64,000 nucleotides of DNA from positions 12,025,017-12,089,016 of the forward strand of contig OX030957.1 of NCBI GenBank assembly GCA_943735955.1, given 5' to 3'. A program made the translations under genes and the position numbers. The stretch's first letter is position 1. Every line of letters starts with the position of its first letter. This stretch comes from Piscicola geometra (lineage: Eukaryota > Annelida > Clitellata > Hirudinida > Piscicolidae). A model generated the notes under the pieces. That model had not been told where the DNA came from. It ran no database searches and saw nothing but the letters and a program-made list of their open reading frames with translations. Shown in pieces: positions 10,501-24,739 of this stretch.

Positions 10501-12988
10501 ATTGTTTATAGACCACCAAATACAGATCCATTACTTTTTAATGATGCACTCACTAAAACATTAAGAAATAAATCGATAAAAAATAATTTAATATATATCC
10601 TTGGGGATTTCAATATTAATATATTAAATAGTGATTTTAATAATATATCAAATGATTTTACCAATTTGATGTCATCATTCAACTTTATCCCACTCATCAC
10701 TCACCCAACTAGAGTCACTTCATATTCCAGCACGCTTATCGACAATATATACACAAACAACCTACAACTACACAAGTCTAATGTTCTTTCAAACGATTTA
10801 TCCGACCACTATCCTATCTGCACCTTTTCGAAACTACAATTTTTTTAAAAATCTTTCACCCCAAAAAATAATTTCGTATTTTCAGATAGGAATATTTTCA
10901 AATTAACTAGTTTTTTGTTATCCAATGATTGGAGCAAGGTTTTGTCTTCTGACGACATAGATTTTGTCACAAATCACTTCATCGAAACAATACAAAGTGG
11001 TCTAACTACTCATTGTCAACATAGAAACAGACCAAATACTTGCTTGCGTAAACAAGCTTGGCTGACAAAAGATCTTTTATTTTCTTTAAAACACAAAAAC
11101 AAGTTGTATAAAAAATGTATTAGCTCTCCAACTGATCCCAATATAATTACTTATAAAACTTATAAAAACTTATTTCATTCTCTTTGCAGAATTTCTACAA
11201 ATAAATACAATAAAGAAGAATTCATTAAGCATAAACATAATATTAAGAAAACATGGGATTTAATAAAATATCATTTAAATAACTACAATAAACAAAATAA
11301 TATTACATTAAAAATAAACAATGAAATAATTACGGACAAATCTTCTATCGCAACTATTTTTTATAGTCAGTTTGCTGCTTCTTCTGAAAACAAAAATAAT
11401 CATATTACAAAATCATACCTGAATAAAAGTCCACAAAATTCTTTTTTTCTCTTAGAAACAGACTTCATTGAGGTAAGCTCTATCATTAAAACCATTTCAA
11501 ATACATCTAGCTGTGGCGATGACCAAATTTCTAATAAACTTTTAAAGAAAATTTCACCAAATATATTAATTCCACTTACACATCTAATTAACGTATCTCT
11601 TAAAACAGGTTCATTTCCTTCTCTTTTTAAATTATCCAAAATTATTCCAATACATAAAAATGGTTTAGCAAATGATTCGAACAATTATAGACCCATATCA
11701 CTATTATCTTCTATATCAAAAATGTTAGAAAAAATTGTTTTTAATCGACTTAATAATTTCATAGAAAACGAAAATATTCTATCACCTAGCCAATACGGTT
11801 TCACAAAAGGCAGTTCTACGGAACTAGCCATTTTGGATGTTGTGCATCATGTTGCTACTGGTATTGATTCTCGCTTACACACATTAAGTATTTTCATTGA
11901 TTTTTTCAAAGGCATTTGATACCATTAACCATTCTATCTTGCTTGATAAATTGTTTCATTATGGAATACGTGGAACATGTCACAAATGGTTTTGTGAATA
12001 TTTAGGAAATCGTTCCCAATATGTATACATTGATGGTGTAACATCTAACACACTAAAGATTAACACTGGTGTACCGCAAGGATCTATTTTAAGACCTTTG
12101 TTATTTAACATTTATGTTAATGATTTAATGAATCTTTCCGAAATTGGCAAATTTGTCCTTTATGCTGACGACACTACAGTATTGTTCCAAGACAAAAATG
12201 TTAATAATCTTATTTTAAAAGCAAATACTTTTCTTAGTTAGTTACATCAATGGACAATTGACAACCAACTCAAAATCAACTATGCAAAAACATGCAGCAT
12301 TCTTTTTGGCCTTAAAATAAAAACAAACATTATTAATTTTACACTTACAATTGATTCTTATATTATAGAGAGAGTCGATTATACAAAATTCTTAGGTATT
12401 TATATAACCAGTAATCTTTTCTTGGAATGAACGTATATATCAAAAAAACTTTCAAAAAATATTGGTATTTTACATAAACTTAAACACAATTTACCATCTC
12501 ATATAATTAAGTTACTCTATTCTACTTTAATTCTACCTTACTTGACCTATTGTCTCCCTTTATGGGGACTTGCTTGCAAAACTCATTTACATCCTTTAAA
12601 TGTTATACAAAATAATTTTCTTAGAATCCTGTTTAAATTACACTCTCATGACCACATATCTTATCTGTATCTTCCAGCTCAAATTTTACCAATCAATCAG
12701 TTATACATCTTTAAAACCTATATTCTTTTTCATAAACTTATAATAAAAAACACATCCTCCTATTTTACACATTTAATACATTCCTTCACATCCAACTGCA
12801 CACGAACATTGAGAATTAAGTCTGACTACTACTTACAAACACCAAGAACCAATTTCTATCTGAATAGTCCAATCTATGCAGGGCTCCAACTCTGGAACAG
12901 ATTGCCATTGAATTTGAAGAATATACAGCAAACCCTTAATTTTAAGAAAATAATTAAACCACTTATAATTTCTTTTGTAAATCAATGA
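10501..12988 (+). pseudogene. LINE A ORF2 remnant (copy 2)
   Basis: Counterpart of 393-2880. It has the endonuclease tail (GDFNIN, SDHYPI), RT (GVPQGSIL, YADDTTVL) and C-terminal LWNRLPLNLK, with the same TAA, frameshift in the T run near 11903, TAG at 12239 and TGA at 12428. No difference from copy 1 was noticed by eye in this stretch. Confidence 0.93.
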
Positions 12989-13136
12989 AAACATTTGTTA
13001 TTATTAACAATTCTTTTAATTTGTGAATTTAATTAATAAGTTCATATATTATTTTATTTTTCTAAGAGATCATACAAGCATTTATTTGCTTCGATTTCTC
13101 AATTTATTTGTTTGCAAATAAACGAATTATTGTTGT

Positions 13137-13990
<854 letters not shown>

Positions 13991-13995
13991 CGGAT

Positions 13996-16233
13996 GTAGG
14001 ATGAAAAGCCTCTCGGAGAAAAAGCCTTCGGATAAAATACCTCCTACAAAAAGCCTCCCGTAAAAAAACCACTTGGAGAAAAAGTCTCTTTTTTGATATT
14101 TTTGTATAAATAAAACGGACTTTTTATATAAAAAACTAGTTTTTTAAATAAATTCGTGTGAAAATTTTAAATAAATAAAACAAACTATATTTTTTTAAAA
14201 TTACATAATTAAAGCGAATTGCAATTATAACTATAACGGACTTTATTTTATTAATAGATTTTTTTACAATTTTAAATAAATAAAACGGACTATATTTTTT
14301 TAAATACATAATTAAAACGAACTTTAATTTATTAAATACAATACAAATTATTGGTAAACGGATAAAAAGTCTTCAGGATAAAAAGTCTTTAGGATAAGAA
14401 GTCTTCAGGATAAAAAGTCTTCAGAATAAAAAGTCTTTAGGATAAAAAGTTTTCAAGAAAAAAATCTTCTAAAAAGTAAATTTTACGGAAAAATACGTGA
14501 TTAATACGTGATCCTTAAAACTTAAAGAATGAAATGTGATACTTTTATCTAATTTTTGCTATATTTTTTTGGTTCAATCCCGAAATAGCATTTGAATAAA
14601 TTTGACTTGGCTGTTGTTGTTTCGTCACTTCAACCATAAGGAAATAATGTTTAAGGAAGAATACGTAATCCTTAAAACTAAAAAATTGAAATTTCATACT
14701 TTTATCTAATGTTTGCTCAATTTTTTTTTCAATCTGGAAAAAGCATTTGAATGAATTTGACTTGGTTGTTTTTGATTCTTCATTTTAATCTTTAGGTTTT
14801 CCGCTGGTTCTCAATCGTGATTAATTTTCCTTAAAAATTAATTTTTTGAAAATTTTTATCATGAAGACTTTTATCCTGAAGACTTTTTATTCTGAAGACT
14901 TTTTATCCTGAAGACTTTTTATCCTGAAGACTTTTTATTCTGAAGACTTTTTATCCTGAAGACTTTTTATTCTGAAGGTTTTTTATCCTGAAGACTTTTT
15001 ATCCTGAAGACTTTTATTCTGATGACTTTTTATCCTGAAGACTTTTTATCCGTTTACCAATAATTTGTATTTTATTTGATAAATCGGGCGCATTGTTCAA
15101 TTCTCCTTAAATTTTACATCTTAAATCTCTGGTGCATCCATCGGATTGATAGTTATAAGAAGAATAAACAACGCCATTTTAGAAAATGTCGGATGTAAAC
15201 AAAGTCGTTTTAAACTGTTTATCAAATATAGTTGTAGAGAAAATTTCGGGGTTAAATAATAATTTCAAAACGATCGATAATAATTTTAAAACGAATAAAG
15301 TTGTTTTGAATCTTGACTTGAATCTATTGTCCGAGGAATCTACCGAGAAATCTACTTCTAATGAGCTTGATTCAAGATTTTTTTCTAACAAATTTATGAG
15401 TAAATTAAAAAATTTATTTAAAAAGTAATATATAAAAAAATTTATAAAGATTCACTTCAACTTACTTGAGTCAACATATATTGGTCTTATTTTAGGATCT
15501 CCCATTATCAAAATCGTCTTATTTAATCATGAACTAAAACTAAAAGCAAATAGGCTATAACTTATTTAGAATAAACTAAATAAAATAATATAATTATTAT
15601 AGTAATTACTTTATATAATTATAATAAGTAATTACTAAAACCCATTCTTACTTACTACTTTTGATAGCTAGCCTACATAATAACCTACATAGTTTTGATT
15701 GGATGTAGTTCTATTTATACATCAATAAATCTTATCAATCCGTCTTTGTTTATAATTGATGAAATGTACATCGAGCTATGTAGTGAAGAATTAAACAACG
15801 TCGTTCACGACACACCCGGATGAATTAATCAACGCTCAAAACGCATTGGATGTACCGATTGTTTCCATCAAATGAATAAAACAATGCGCCCATCGTTTTA
15901 GTTATGTCTTGAAGCCCGTCCGGGTTTACGCCACGTTAATAATACTCGTCGTTGTATTGTATTGTATTGTATGTATTTTTTAAAAAAATAGTCCGTTTTA
16001 TTTATTTAAAATTGTGAAACGAATCTATAAAAAAATAAAGTCCGTTATAATTAAAATTATAGTTTGTTTTAATTATTTAATTTTTTAAAAGTATAGTCCG
16101 TTTTATTCATTTAAAAATTGTGAAACGAATCTATAAAAAATCCGTTTTTTATTTAAAAAGTCCGTTTTTTAAATATTAAAATATTAACAAGGAGACTTTT
16201 TCTCCGAGAGGCTTTTTCTCCAAGAGGTATTTT
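13996..16233. mobile_element. Foldback element (copy 2)
   Basis: Same architecture as 3876-6113: left arm with GGATAAAAAGTCTTCA units, ~400-bp loop, right-arm 16-bp array at about 14860-15077, nested inverted-repeat element, LINE B 3' scrap at 15904-15970, and outer right arm. It differs from copy 1 by one A near 15438. Confidence 0.75.
15186..15428 (+). CDS. Small ORF, 80 codons (copy 2)
   Basis: Identical in translation to 5067-5309. Unknown function; see that entry for why it may be chance or transposon-borne. Confidence 0.25.
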   Translation: MSDVNKVVLNCLSNIVVEKISGLNNNFKTIDNNFKTNKVVLNLDLNLLSEESTEKSTSNELDSRFFSNKFMSKLKNLFKK

Positions 16234-16237
16234 TTCC

Positions 16238-17967
16238 GGGGCATCGCGGGCAGAAGTAAGACGTCGTCAGTCTCAGGCATCTGTGCTGATGACTATCACG
16301 CACACCTCACAGAGAAAGTTGCGTCGGCGAGAAGATCAATCAATGCCCAAGATGACCCAACATTTTCATTCTGCGAGCACGGGCTCAGTTTGAATAGGTT
16401 CAGCATAGTCGACGAAGAAGAAGTAGTTAGGGCTATTCAAGGGCTTCCGAATTAGCAGTGCTCGAATGACCCGGTTCCTACATGGCTGTTGAAAGAGATA
16501 TCTGGAATAATTGCTCCTTTTTTAGTGAGCTTATTCAACAGGTCTTTTTCGGCAGGCAGGGTTCCGAAGTCTTTCAAGTCGGCCTACATCACGCCACTGC
16601 TCAAGAAGCCAAGTCTTAAACTCACTGAAACTTCGTCGTACAGGCCTATTTCAAACTTGAGGGTGTTGTCCAAACTCATGGAAAGATTAGTTCTCCACAG
16701 AGTAGTCAACTACCTTGCAGAATTTCATCTTTTCCCTCCCTTGCATTCAGCCTACCGTCGTCATCATTCGACAGAAACTGCCATAACCAAAGTCTTTTCA
16801 GACATCGTTAGGGCAGCAGATGACGGTAAGCTTACATTGTTAGTTTTGCTTGATCTATCGGCAGCTTTCGATCTGGTAGATCACACAACACTGCTCCGAA
16901 GACTGCACATCTCCTATGGTTTCTTTGACTCTGCGTTAGAATGGTTTAGGGACTACTTAAATGACAGATGTTTTGACATCCGCTGTAGTGGGACAAAATC
17001 GACAATGTCGGTTTCCGCCGTAGGAGTCCCCCAAGGTTCAGTCCTTTGTCCTTTACTGTTCTCTTTGTACACTGGAGATTTGGAAAGAATAGCAGCTAGA
17101 CATGAGCTCGCTTTTCATCAGTACGCTGATGACACCCAGATTTACGGTCATTGCATTAAAGGTCATCAGGCTGACCTGCAAGAAAGGGTGTCATCATGCA
17201 TTGATGAAATTGCTGCTTGGATGGGTACCAATCAACTGAAACTTAACTTCAGCAAAACTGAAGTTATCTGGCTCTCATCCCGTCGAAACTCTACTCACAC
17301 TCCCAAAGATCCAGTTCGCATTTGTCAGAACGAGATAATTCCTTCCGATAGTGTCAGAAACCTAGGAGTTTATCTCGACAAAGACCTCACCATGACGACA
17401 CACATCAACAAGATGACTCAAATCTGCTTTGCTTCTTTACGCCAAATACGATCCCTAAGATAGTTATTGACCAAGGACTCACTGAGAACATTGGCTTCTG
17501 CTTTGGTTCTCAGTCGAATTGACTATGGCAATATCATTCTTACTGGGTTGCCAATGACGCAGCTGCAGAAAATTCAGTCTATAATCAACACCACAGCTAG
17601 GCTCATAACAGGTGCTAGAAAGTATGATCACATCAGCCCTGTTCTCAAGGAGCTTCACTGGCTTCGTGTTGAAAGTAGAATTGAATACAAAAACATCTTG
17701 TTAATGCACAAGTGTCTGTCTAATGAGTGCCCAGATTATTTGTCGAGTAGCATTGTCATGAGAGCAAGTCTTCCCCAGAAGGAAAGACTCAGGTCTGCTA
17801 GGTCAAGAGATGTAGTTCCACAGAGCTTCAAACTCAAGTATGCAGGTGCAAGAAGCTTTTTTGTTGCAGTGCCGACTCTTTGGAATAGTCTTCCCAATAG
17901 ACTCAAATCCCCGAGCTCGACCGTGACATTCAGCCGTTTCTTGAAAACGTACTTGTTCGACCGATAA
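16238..17967 (+). pseudogene. LINE B reverse transcriptase (copy 2)
   Basis: Counterpart of 6118-7847 with the same TAG stops (16453-16455 and 17461-17463) and identical translated blocks. Its 3' UTR and pentamer tail run to about 18388. Confidence 0.93.
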
Positions 17968-18972
17968 CAATAACTTACAAATTTAATGATCATTTTTCAT
18001 CAATCAATTTTTTGCTTCCCAATTCCATTCTTTTTATATTTATACTAATGGTCAATAATAATTGTAAAATATTTTCTTAAATTTTCTTAAATTTTTTGTT
18101 ATTATCATTTCACTTTCAATCTTTAAAAAAAATAAATATTTAGTCTATTTAAAAAAAATAAAGATAAAAATATATATATATATGTGTTTATTTATGTGCA
18201 TATGTATGTATATGAATATATAAATGATTTTATTGTTACATTTCAATAACTTACTTTTCCTATACTTTTCATTTATTCATCTATCATTAATATTATTATC
18301 AAATTTCCATAACCAAGTGGTCTCGAAGCCCGTCCGGGTTTACGCCACGGTAATAATACTCGTCGTTGTATTGTATTGTATTGTATTTTGTAGAAGGTAT
18401 TTTATCCGAAGGCTTTTTGTCCGTTCCCCCTACTACTACTAGTCTTTTTGGCACACTGTTTTTCTTCTCGGTCTTACGATTCATATACAGTGTTTATCTA
18501 AGCAAGGATATCTAGAATTCCAGATGTTTGTATATGTCATTCGAACAATTAGTCTTAGGACATTCATAAATCAATCAACTACGATATCTAATAGATATCT
18601 AATTGAGATGAGAATCGAACCCGAACTTAAAAGCTCGCATTTGATTGAGGATATCCTTACTTTTAACAATGAATTTTTGTAAACAAATGTTGTTTTTTTT
18701 AAATTAGCTTAAAAAAAGTTTTTCAAAATATCATCATTGAAAGTATGCCACTTAACCTAATTTCAATACATACGCTGTTGTTCCAGATGCTTGTATATGT
18801 TATTCGAGTCTAGTGACACCCATAAATCAGTCAAGCACGATATCTACTAGAGATGAGAATCGAACCAAAACTTAATAGTTCGAGTTTGATTGAGGATACA
18901 GATATATCAGATAAACTACATAAAAATTTCGGGTTCGATGAGATGCTTTTTGCTTGACGTTAGAACCTCGAA

Positions 18973-19305
18973 ATGCAGGTTTTTTCTCAGCAGTGGATAT
19001 TCTTAAGTATCTGCAGGGAAAAGAAAGAGACCTTCATGTATGCAGTGCCTGATCGAATGGCCAACACCCTGCTGAAAACGATCGAGGCCTGCATCGCTCC
19101 AGGTTCAATTATTCTCTCTGATATGTGGAAATCATATCAGGAAATTGAAGGACTACTAGGAATGTCTTGCACCCATCTCACTGTCAACCACAGAGCCAAC
19201 TTTGTTGACCCGGTCGAAGCATCCCATACCCAGACAGTTGAAAGTCTATGGATCAATGTTTAGTAGAGTTCTTGTGGAACAAAAACAATAACCTATTTTT
19301 TACAA
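18973..19305 (+). pseudogene. Merlin transposase remnant (copy 2)
   Basis: Same as 8853-9185: second catalytic Asp (LSDMW) and Glu (TQTVESLW) present, N-terminus absent, deleted link to the C-terminus. Confidence 0.85.
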
Positions 19306-19359
19306 TTTCGAACGACATTAGCAAACTTTTTTTCTCAATAATATTTTTATTTTATGATT

Positions 19360-20560
19360 TTAAACTCCTTAACGGACACTTATGAAAGTGATAGTGGCTA
19401 TAAAAAAATGCCAATAATTTCCCAAAGTTTTGACCAGAATGAATAAAATGATCTACTCAAAAAACTCAACTTTTCAAAAGAAGCATAATGATTTAGTTTA
19501 ATGTAAATTAAATTTAATGTATTGGAAAAAGAATTTAAAATAATTTTTACCGTAAAAGTAGGGGGGCATAAGTAGGCAAAAACCGAAAAATTGAAAATTC
19601 TTTACGTTCACTTGGAATATGGTTCAGTAGGTTATTTCATGAATATTTAATATTGGAAGTTAGTACTTTTGATGAACCCCTCCCACACCCAAAAAACTAA
19701 ATCGAAGATATAGGCTTAAGCCTCAGCGTTTTTAAGTAAAAAGAAATCATTAGATAATTTAATTTACTCAATTTTTACGATAATTAGATTACTTAATATA
19801 ATATTATATTATTTTATAAATATTATAAAAAATATTTTTGCCGCCATTTTTTCTGCAATTTTTTTAAACGGATATAAGGATATATCAGGTTTTACAAATT
19901 TTTATGGTAAAAATAGACGTTTATGAAAAAAATCTAGTGTAGTTAGACATGCACTTGACATTTGTCTTCAGCTGGTGGTTCCCGAGCTCAGCCAAACCAT
20001 GGAACCGATTCAAAGAATTTCTTCTTTACCTTGAGCAAAGAATGGTATCCAGTGAGCTATTTTTAAAAAGAAAACAAATTCGGATTTTTTTCAAAAATAA
20101 CAACAATTTTTATTCGCCATTTTAATCATTTCACTGAGTTCTCAAGCCAGAACCTATAGATTTCCTAGCCTGTCTAGTAAGAGAAGTTATGGAACCTCCA
20201 TATTTCAAGTTGTTCTGGTTGTTTTTTCTTTATTGGATGTGCTCTTAATGATAGAAGCAGCAGTAGAGCACTTGTAGTAAGTCTCTAAGTTAATTTCTAT
20301 TCTATTGCCACATCTCAAGACGGTTTTAGATAGGCAAAAGAGAGACTAGGACATTGATGAAAAAGACTTACCTATGGAGTACCCAATCAGTGAGCAGGTT
20401 TCTGAAAAAGATGAAACTCTTGTTTACAACCTTGGAATAGAGAGTAAACTATAGATTGAAGAAACTAGTAAATTGAATGCATCATCCTATAAATGAGCCA
20501 GCAGCCTAGAGATGGACAGATTCCGTCTTTCGGACGCTTCAAAACAACGGCTCAGTCGTG
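19360..20560 (+). mobile_element. Repeat R, longest copy
   Basis: Starts with the decayed coding tail also seen at 27277-27389 and continues through the 3' part shared with 9240-9695. Beyond the duplication border at 19816 it runs on into about 740 bases that are the reverse complement of 24740-25500. Paired landmarks include GGAACCGATTCA with GAATCGGTTCC, and CTCAAGCCAGAACC with GGTTTTGGCTTGAG. No intact ORF remains; on the minus strand scattered coding-like stretches (for example REIMEPPYFKLFW in the inverted copy) suggest a second, convergent gene. Superfamily unknown. Confidence 0.6.
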
Positions 20561-21300
20561 TTTGTACATAAACAGATCCGAATTTTTTTGCTTATTTAAT
20601 GGTGTAAAAATAAAAATGTAAAACTCCTTGGCGAAAATTTTATTTACAATTTTTTTTCAGAAGTCGCGAAAATTTAGTTCGCTAACCAGAATCTTATATA
20701 ACATTCTTGACGTTCTACATAAATAATAACCATATTATTTTTGTCTGGACTAAGTAATAATAAGTTTTAAAAAAGAATAGTTGCCTCCATTCTTTTATTC
20801 GGGATGGATACGCCCATGAACAGATTTCAAAGTATTGTTAAAAACCATTCAATTAATTATTTTTTCCCCTTAGCAGTTAAACCATAAATCTGAACTGCGT
20901 AAATTAATATATTAAAAATAGTTGTTTAAAATTATTAGAACAGCGCTATTTATTTTCCACAATTATTGATAAACAACAATAACAATTTTTTAACCTTGCA
21001 AAAATATGTCTTATCTCGAAGATAAATTTTATGAATAAGAGTATGGTATTTTTGTCTTATCCAAATATTCGCTTTGTCTAAAAGCATAAAAAACATAGAT
21101 TTTTAATAAGTTTTGGTAATTTCGTCATCATTTGATCATTCAAAGTTTTATATTATAATTTTTTTACAATTATGAAATCTCTAAGGAACTTTAGCAGACA
21201 GATTAAATGCACATTTTTGAAATAGGTATCCTTTAAATAGTATTATTAATACGTTTTTTTAAAACATAAATTCTCAACAAATCACTGAGATTTTCCATTT
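20561..21300. other. AT-rich sequence without recognised features
   Basis: No supported gene or named repeat. The phrase GGATACGCCCATG near 20805 also occurs at 36707, which may mark a dispersed repeat too diverged to delimit. Confidence 0.5.
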
Positions 21301-21360
21301 GAAAAATCATCCTTCCAGTTTCGCTATATTTGTCTAATGGGCTTCAATGGTTTCAGCTTT

Positions 21361-21468
21361 TCACTTAGTTTCACTTTCTTCTTTCATCATCTCCCTTCTT
21401 TTTTCCATTTTTCTACCAAACACATCTTGTGCAATGAACAAAACAGACTCAGGTGAATTGAACTTAAA
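21361..21468 (-). CDS. Possible decayed or terminal exon (36 codons)
   Basis: On the minus strand an open stretch reads FKFNSPESVLFIAQDVFGRK and then a Lys/Glu-rich run ending ESETK before TGA at 21363-21361. The frame continues with two stops but retains coding-like content (KAETIEAH). Base composition is clearly GC-richer than its flanks. It could be the last exon of a gene whose other exons lie above 21468, or part of an old transposon. No splice site could be fixed with confidence. Confidence 0.25.
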   Translation of the reverse strand, partial: FKFNSPESVLFIAQDVFGRKMEKRREMMKEESETK

Positions 21469-21682
21469 ATATTTATTAGAAAGTAAATTAACTTAATTCT
21501 TAATTTTTTTCTTTAGTGAAAAAAAAAGTTTACAATTCTTAATTAGGTTTAATAATTGTGAAAATTCTTTCAGGCGCAAAAATTGACGTTGAAAAAGATG
21601 GTAAGATTTAACCGTATTTATTTTGTTTTTACCATGATTGAGTCTTTAATTATCACAGTATATTTACTTCATATATAGTAAA

Positions 21683-21807
21683 CGGGTAGCCGAGTGTGTA
21701 ACGAATGGTTAATGGCCTAGGTTCGAGTGCAACTATTGCCCTAGTAGCCTAGAAGCTCTTTTGGACTATACACCACTATAACAATTATTGTCATTTATTA
21801 TTATTAG
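21683..21807 (+). mobile_element. tRNA-headed SINE
   Basis: A box A-like TAGCCGAGTGTG (21687-21698) and a box B-like GGTTCGAGTGC (21720-21730) are spaced as in a tRNA-derived Pol III promoter. They are followed by a short body and an ATTATTGTCATTTATTATTA tail. The cloverleaf is not complete, so this is a SINE head and not a tRNA gene. The TTATTATTA tail suggests mobilisation by a CR1-lineage LINE. Confidence 0.6.
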
Positions 21808-22034
21808 CGAACTACCAACTTTAATTTTTGCACTTTCATTAAAAAAATGGGGTATGTGGAATTTGTTCTATAAAGTTTTAAAATTTTTTTAACATTATTA
21901 AATTTTTAACTAAATTCTGAGTGTAATTTTTTTTTAATGTTTAGAAAATATTTATTTTAAAAACTTTAGATGGTGCTAATCTAAAAGGTATATTCCAAAA
22001 TGTACATAGAAACGTACTGTAAAACACAATTTAT

Positions 22035-22195
22035 AAAGCGCTTATTTTACCTATAAAATTGTCGTTTGAAAGCTAGTGCGCTCTATAAACGGAGTTTGCG
22101 GGATAGCAAGCTAGAAACCTCAAAGGCACATTACAAGGCACTTACGCTTTTTTAATAAATGTTAAGAAAAAAATAAATAATAATAATAAAAAAAC
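22035..22195 (+). mobile_element. Possible SINE/LINE 3' fragment
   Basis: Contains AAAGCGCTTATTTTACC and GCGCTCTATAAACGGAG, motifs like the AGCGCTNTATAAA sequence at the 3' ends of CR1-type elements, and ends in an AATAATAATAA run. Boundaries are not clear. Confidence 0.3.
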
Positions 22196-22429
22196 TTACT
22201 TGAACTACCACAATTTTTTCAATAAGTGAATACATTTTAAATTCTAAAATCACAACTATCATGAATATAATATTCAATATTAAGTTATTCTAAAGAAGTC
22301 CATGGTTTGATCAATTATTATAAAAGCTTCATTCATAACTTCAAAGATAAAAAATCATAAAATAAATGTCTAAAACAACACAACAATTTTAAACGGAATT
22401 TTGTGAAAAATAGTTTTAAACAGTTACTT

Positions 22430-22723
22430 TATTGCAAAAAGCTAAATGAGTGTCATTTAAAAAAAAATTTAATGTCTAATTTTATAATATTTTGTCTACA
22501 GTTTCATAGTTTGTTGCACAAGTTAAAAATGAATAAAATTTTATTTAAAACATTTTAAGGGTTTAAAAAAAGCACGTGGTAATTTAGTTCACAATTTTAT
22601 AGTTTATTGTGATAGTTTAAGATGAATAACATTTTATTTGATAAACTGTAAAAAAATTCCACAGAATGACTGATTGAATCAGGCACTCCTTAGAGAACTC
22701 GTTTCTAGCAACTTTTTTTAATA
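22430..22723 (+). repeat. Diverged ~65-bp tandem repeat, left part
   Basis: Repeating phrases of the form CAGTTTCATAGTTTGTTGCA followed by AAGATGAATAACATTTTATTT. The array continues at 24179-24470 on the other side of the inserted hAT element. A related fragment (AATTCAATCAGTCATTCTGT) abuts the hAT end at 31443. Confidence 0.65.
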
Positions 22724-22731
22724 GTTTTAAT

Positions 22732-24170
22732 CAGTGGCGCAACCAGGGGCTCAAGCCCCCCCTAGGGTCTCGCACTTTTTCAAAAATCGATGAGTTTTTT
22801 TGGTGGTGGGGGTGGGAGGTAATGATTTTTTTAATATGCCATAGGACAATGATATTTTCTCTGGATGGCCATCGGGTCTTTATCTCACAAAACATTTCAT
22901 ATATCAACACAGAACATAGAGATCCCACTAAATATTTGAACAAAAATTAAAGACTGTTTAGGATCTCATATCAAACCTATTTTTTTACTTTTTACCTTAG
23001 TTTGTAAAATGATGACGTAAATCTAAAAATACTAGGCTACTTAGTTTGTAGTTTTTTTTATTAATTATAATTGGTAGTTTTTATTTAGCCCATTTACCGC
23101 CGCTACCCGAAAAAAAAGTTAACATGAATTTTACATTTTGACTTGCATTATATGGTTATAATAACAACTCAAGCAAAATTGAAAACAATTATTTTATAAG
23201 TTTTAATAGAGCAAAATTCTGCGAAAACCCAACGTGAGCGGGAAGTGTGACATACTTATATGCAGTAAGAAATCATAAACAAATTTATTCAAACCACATT
23301 TATTAAAAAAGAATTTCAATTGCAAATAGTTCGATAAAATTATGACTTCCAATTATTTTAGTAGTTATAATATTAATAATTACTTTTTTAATGACAACAG
23401 CACTCATTTAACGTGAATTACAACAGCACTCATAAACTGTCGTGCTGTTTCAAAGACGACATTGACGACGAATGTTACCTTTATTTAAATTTTATAATCA
23501 ACCTATGAGAGGTCGAAAATTATATTTTTTTCAATAAAAGCTTCAAGTGTGAAGCATTTTCAGTTTGAAATTTTTTTTCGAAATATAAAAATCAACATTC
23601 ATCTACGAAATTCAACTTTTAATTTTTATTTTATAAATTTCATAATACATTAACATTAAAATAATAATTTTATCATTTGTATAATAACTATTGTAATGAA
23701 TGACTAGGCTTATGAAAAATCATATGAAATCATATTACGTCAAAGTTGCGAAAACGCATAATTGATTTTTAAAAGTATTGAAAACGTTTTACAAGTTATT
23801 TTGAATATTATAAAAATTAATTCAAGTATTAACTATCTTTTCACTCTGAAATTAAAACTAAATTTGTATAAAATACTAAAATCGAACGAAAAAATTGAAA
23901 AATTATCTAAGCGAGGAAAGATTGTTTTGAGAAATTTCAAATGTGAACAGGAAATAAAAGATTATAAATAATAAAATTATTAAAATTGAAATTTAACTTG
24001 GGAAATTAAAATTTACAATTTATTGTAAAAAATATGTGAAAAAACTCTGTATTGAAACAGCAAGAAAATATAAAAATTGATGTTGCAAAACGCAACAGCT
24101 GCGGTAAATAATGATTTTTTTTAAACTAAAGTTGAGCCCCCTCAAGCATTTTTGGCTGGTTGCTCTCCTG
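22732..24170. mobile_element. Non-autonomous hAT element (1439 bp) with 8-bp target duplication
   Basis: The element begins CAGTGGCGCAACCAG and ends CTGGTTGCTCTCCTG, an imperfect terminal inverted repeat of the hAT CAG...CTG type. It is flanked by GTTTTAAT at 22724-22731 and 24171-24178, a perfect 8-bp target duplication as expected for hAT. Sub-terminal GGGCTCAAGCCCCCCCTAG and GTTGAGCCCCCTCAAGC extend the pairing. No transposase is encoded; the small open frame at 23762-23971 is Lys/Asn-rich and not recognisable. A fragment of the same family in opposite orientation lies at 37900-38280. Confidence 0.88.
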
Positions 24171-24178
24171 GTTTTAAT

Positions 24179-24470
24179 CAGTTTGATAGTTTATTTCAAA
24201 AATTCGAAGATCAATGGCATTTTATTTATTAAATCTAAAAAAACATTTTAAAAGTACAATTTGATGATATTTTTTTACAGTTTCAAAGTTTATTGCAACA
24301 ATTTAAAGATGAATAACATTTTATTTTAAAATCTGAAGAAATATTTTCACTAGTAAGTTTCGATATTTATTTTAAAATGTTAAAGTTTATTGCTAAAAGT
24401 TTAAGGTGAATAGCATTTTATAATCTGAATCGTTAAAAATACCACAGAATTGAATCAGGCATTCCATGGA
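24179..24470 (+). repeat. Diverged ~65-bp tandem repeat, right part
   Basis: Continuation of the array at 22430-22723 after the hAT insertion. Phrases such as CAGTTTCAAAGTTTATTGCA with GATGAATAACATTTTATTTT and the closing TGAATCAGGCATTCC match TGAATCAGGCACTCC at 22677. Confidence 0.65.
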
Positions 24471-24739
24471 TTTCATAATTCTACACAGTGCCTGTAACAT
24501 AATATGGCGAAAAATATATTATGAAATTTATCAAATATTTATAAAATCATTTTTCAAATATTAAAAATAGTTTTAAAAGTTTTTTTGAATAATATCTAAA
24601 AAATGTAATCCTTATGATTAGTGAATTAACACATGTCAATAAAAGTTCAAATTGTTATATCTTTTTATTTATTTATGTTTTCTTTTTTTTACTCTAGTTC
24701 AGTTTTGACTGTTTTTTTGTTTACCCGTTGCATTGGAGC
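24471..24739. other. AT-rich linker
   Basis: No supported gene. The open frame near 24633-24878 overlaps the start of the inverted R copy and is not conserved with it as a protein. Confidence 0.5.

Noticed and set aside
22731..22943. 70-codon minus-strand ORF
   Set aside because: It covers the terminal inverted repeat of the hAT MITE and begins inside the element; no coding signature.
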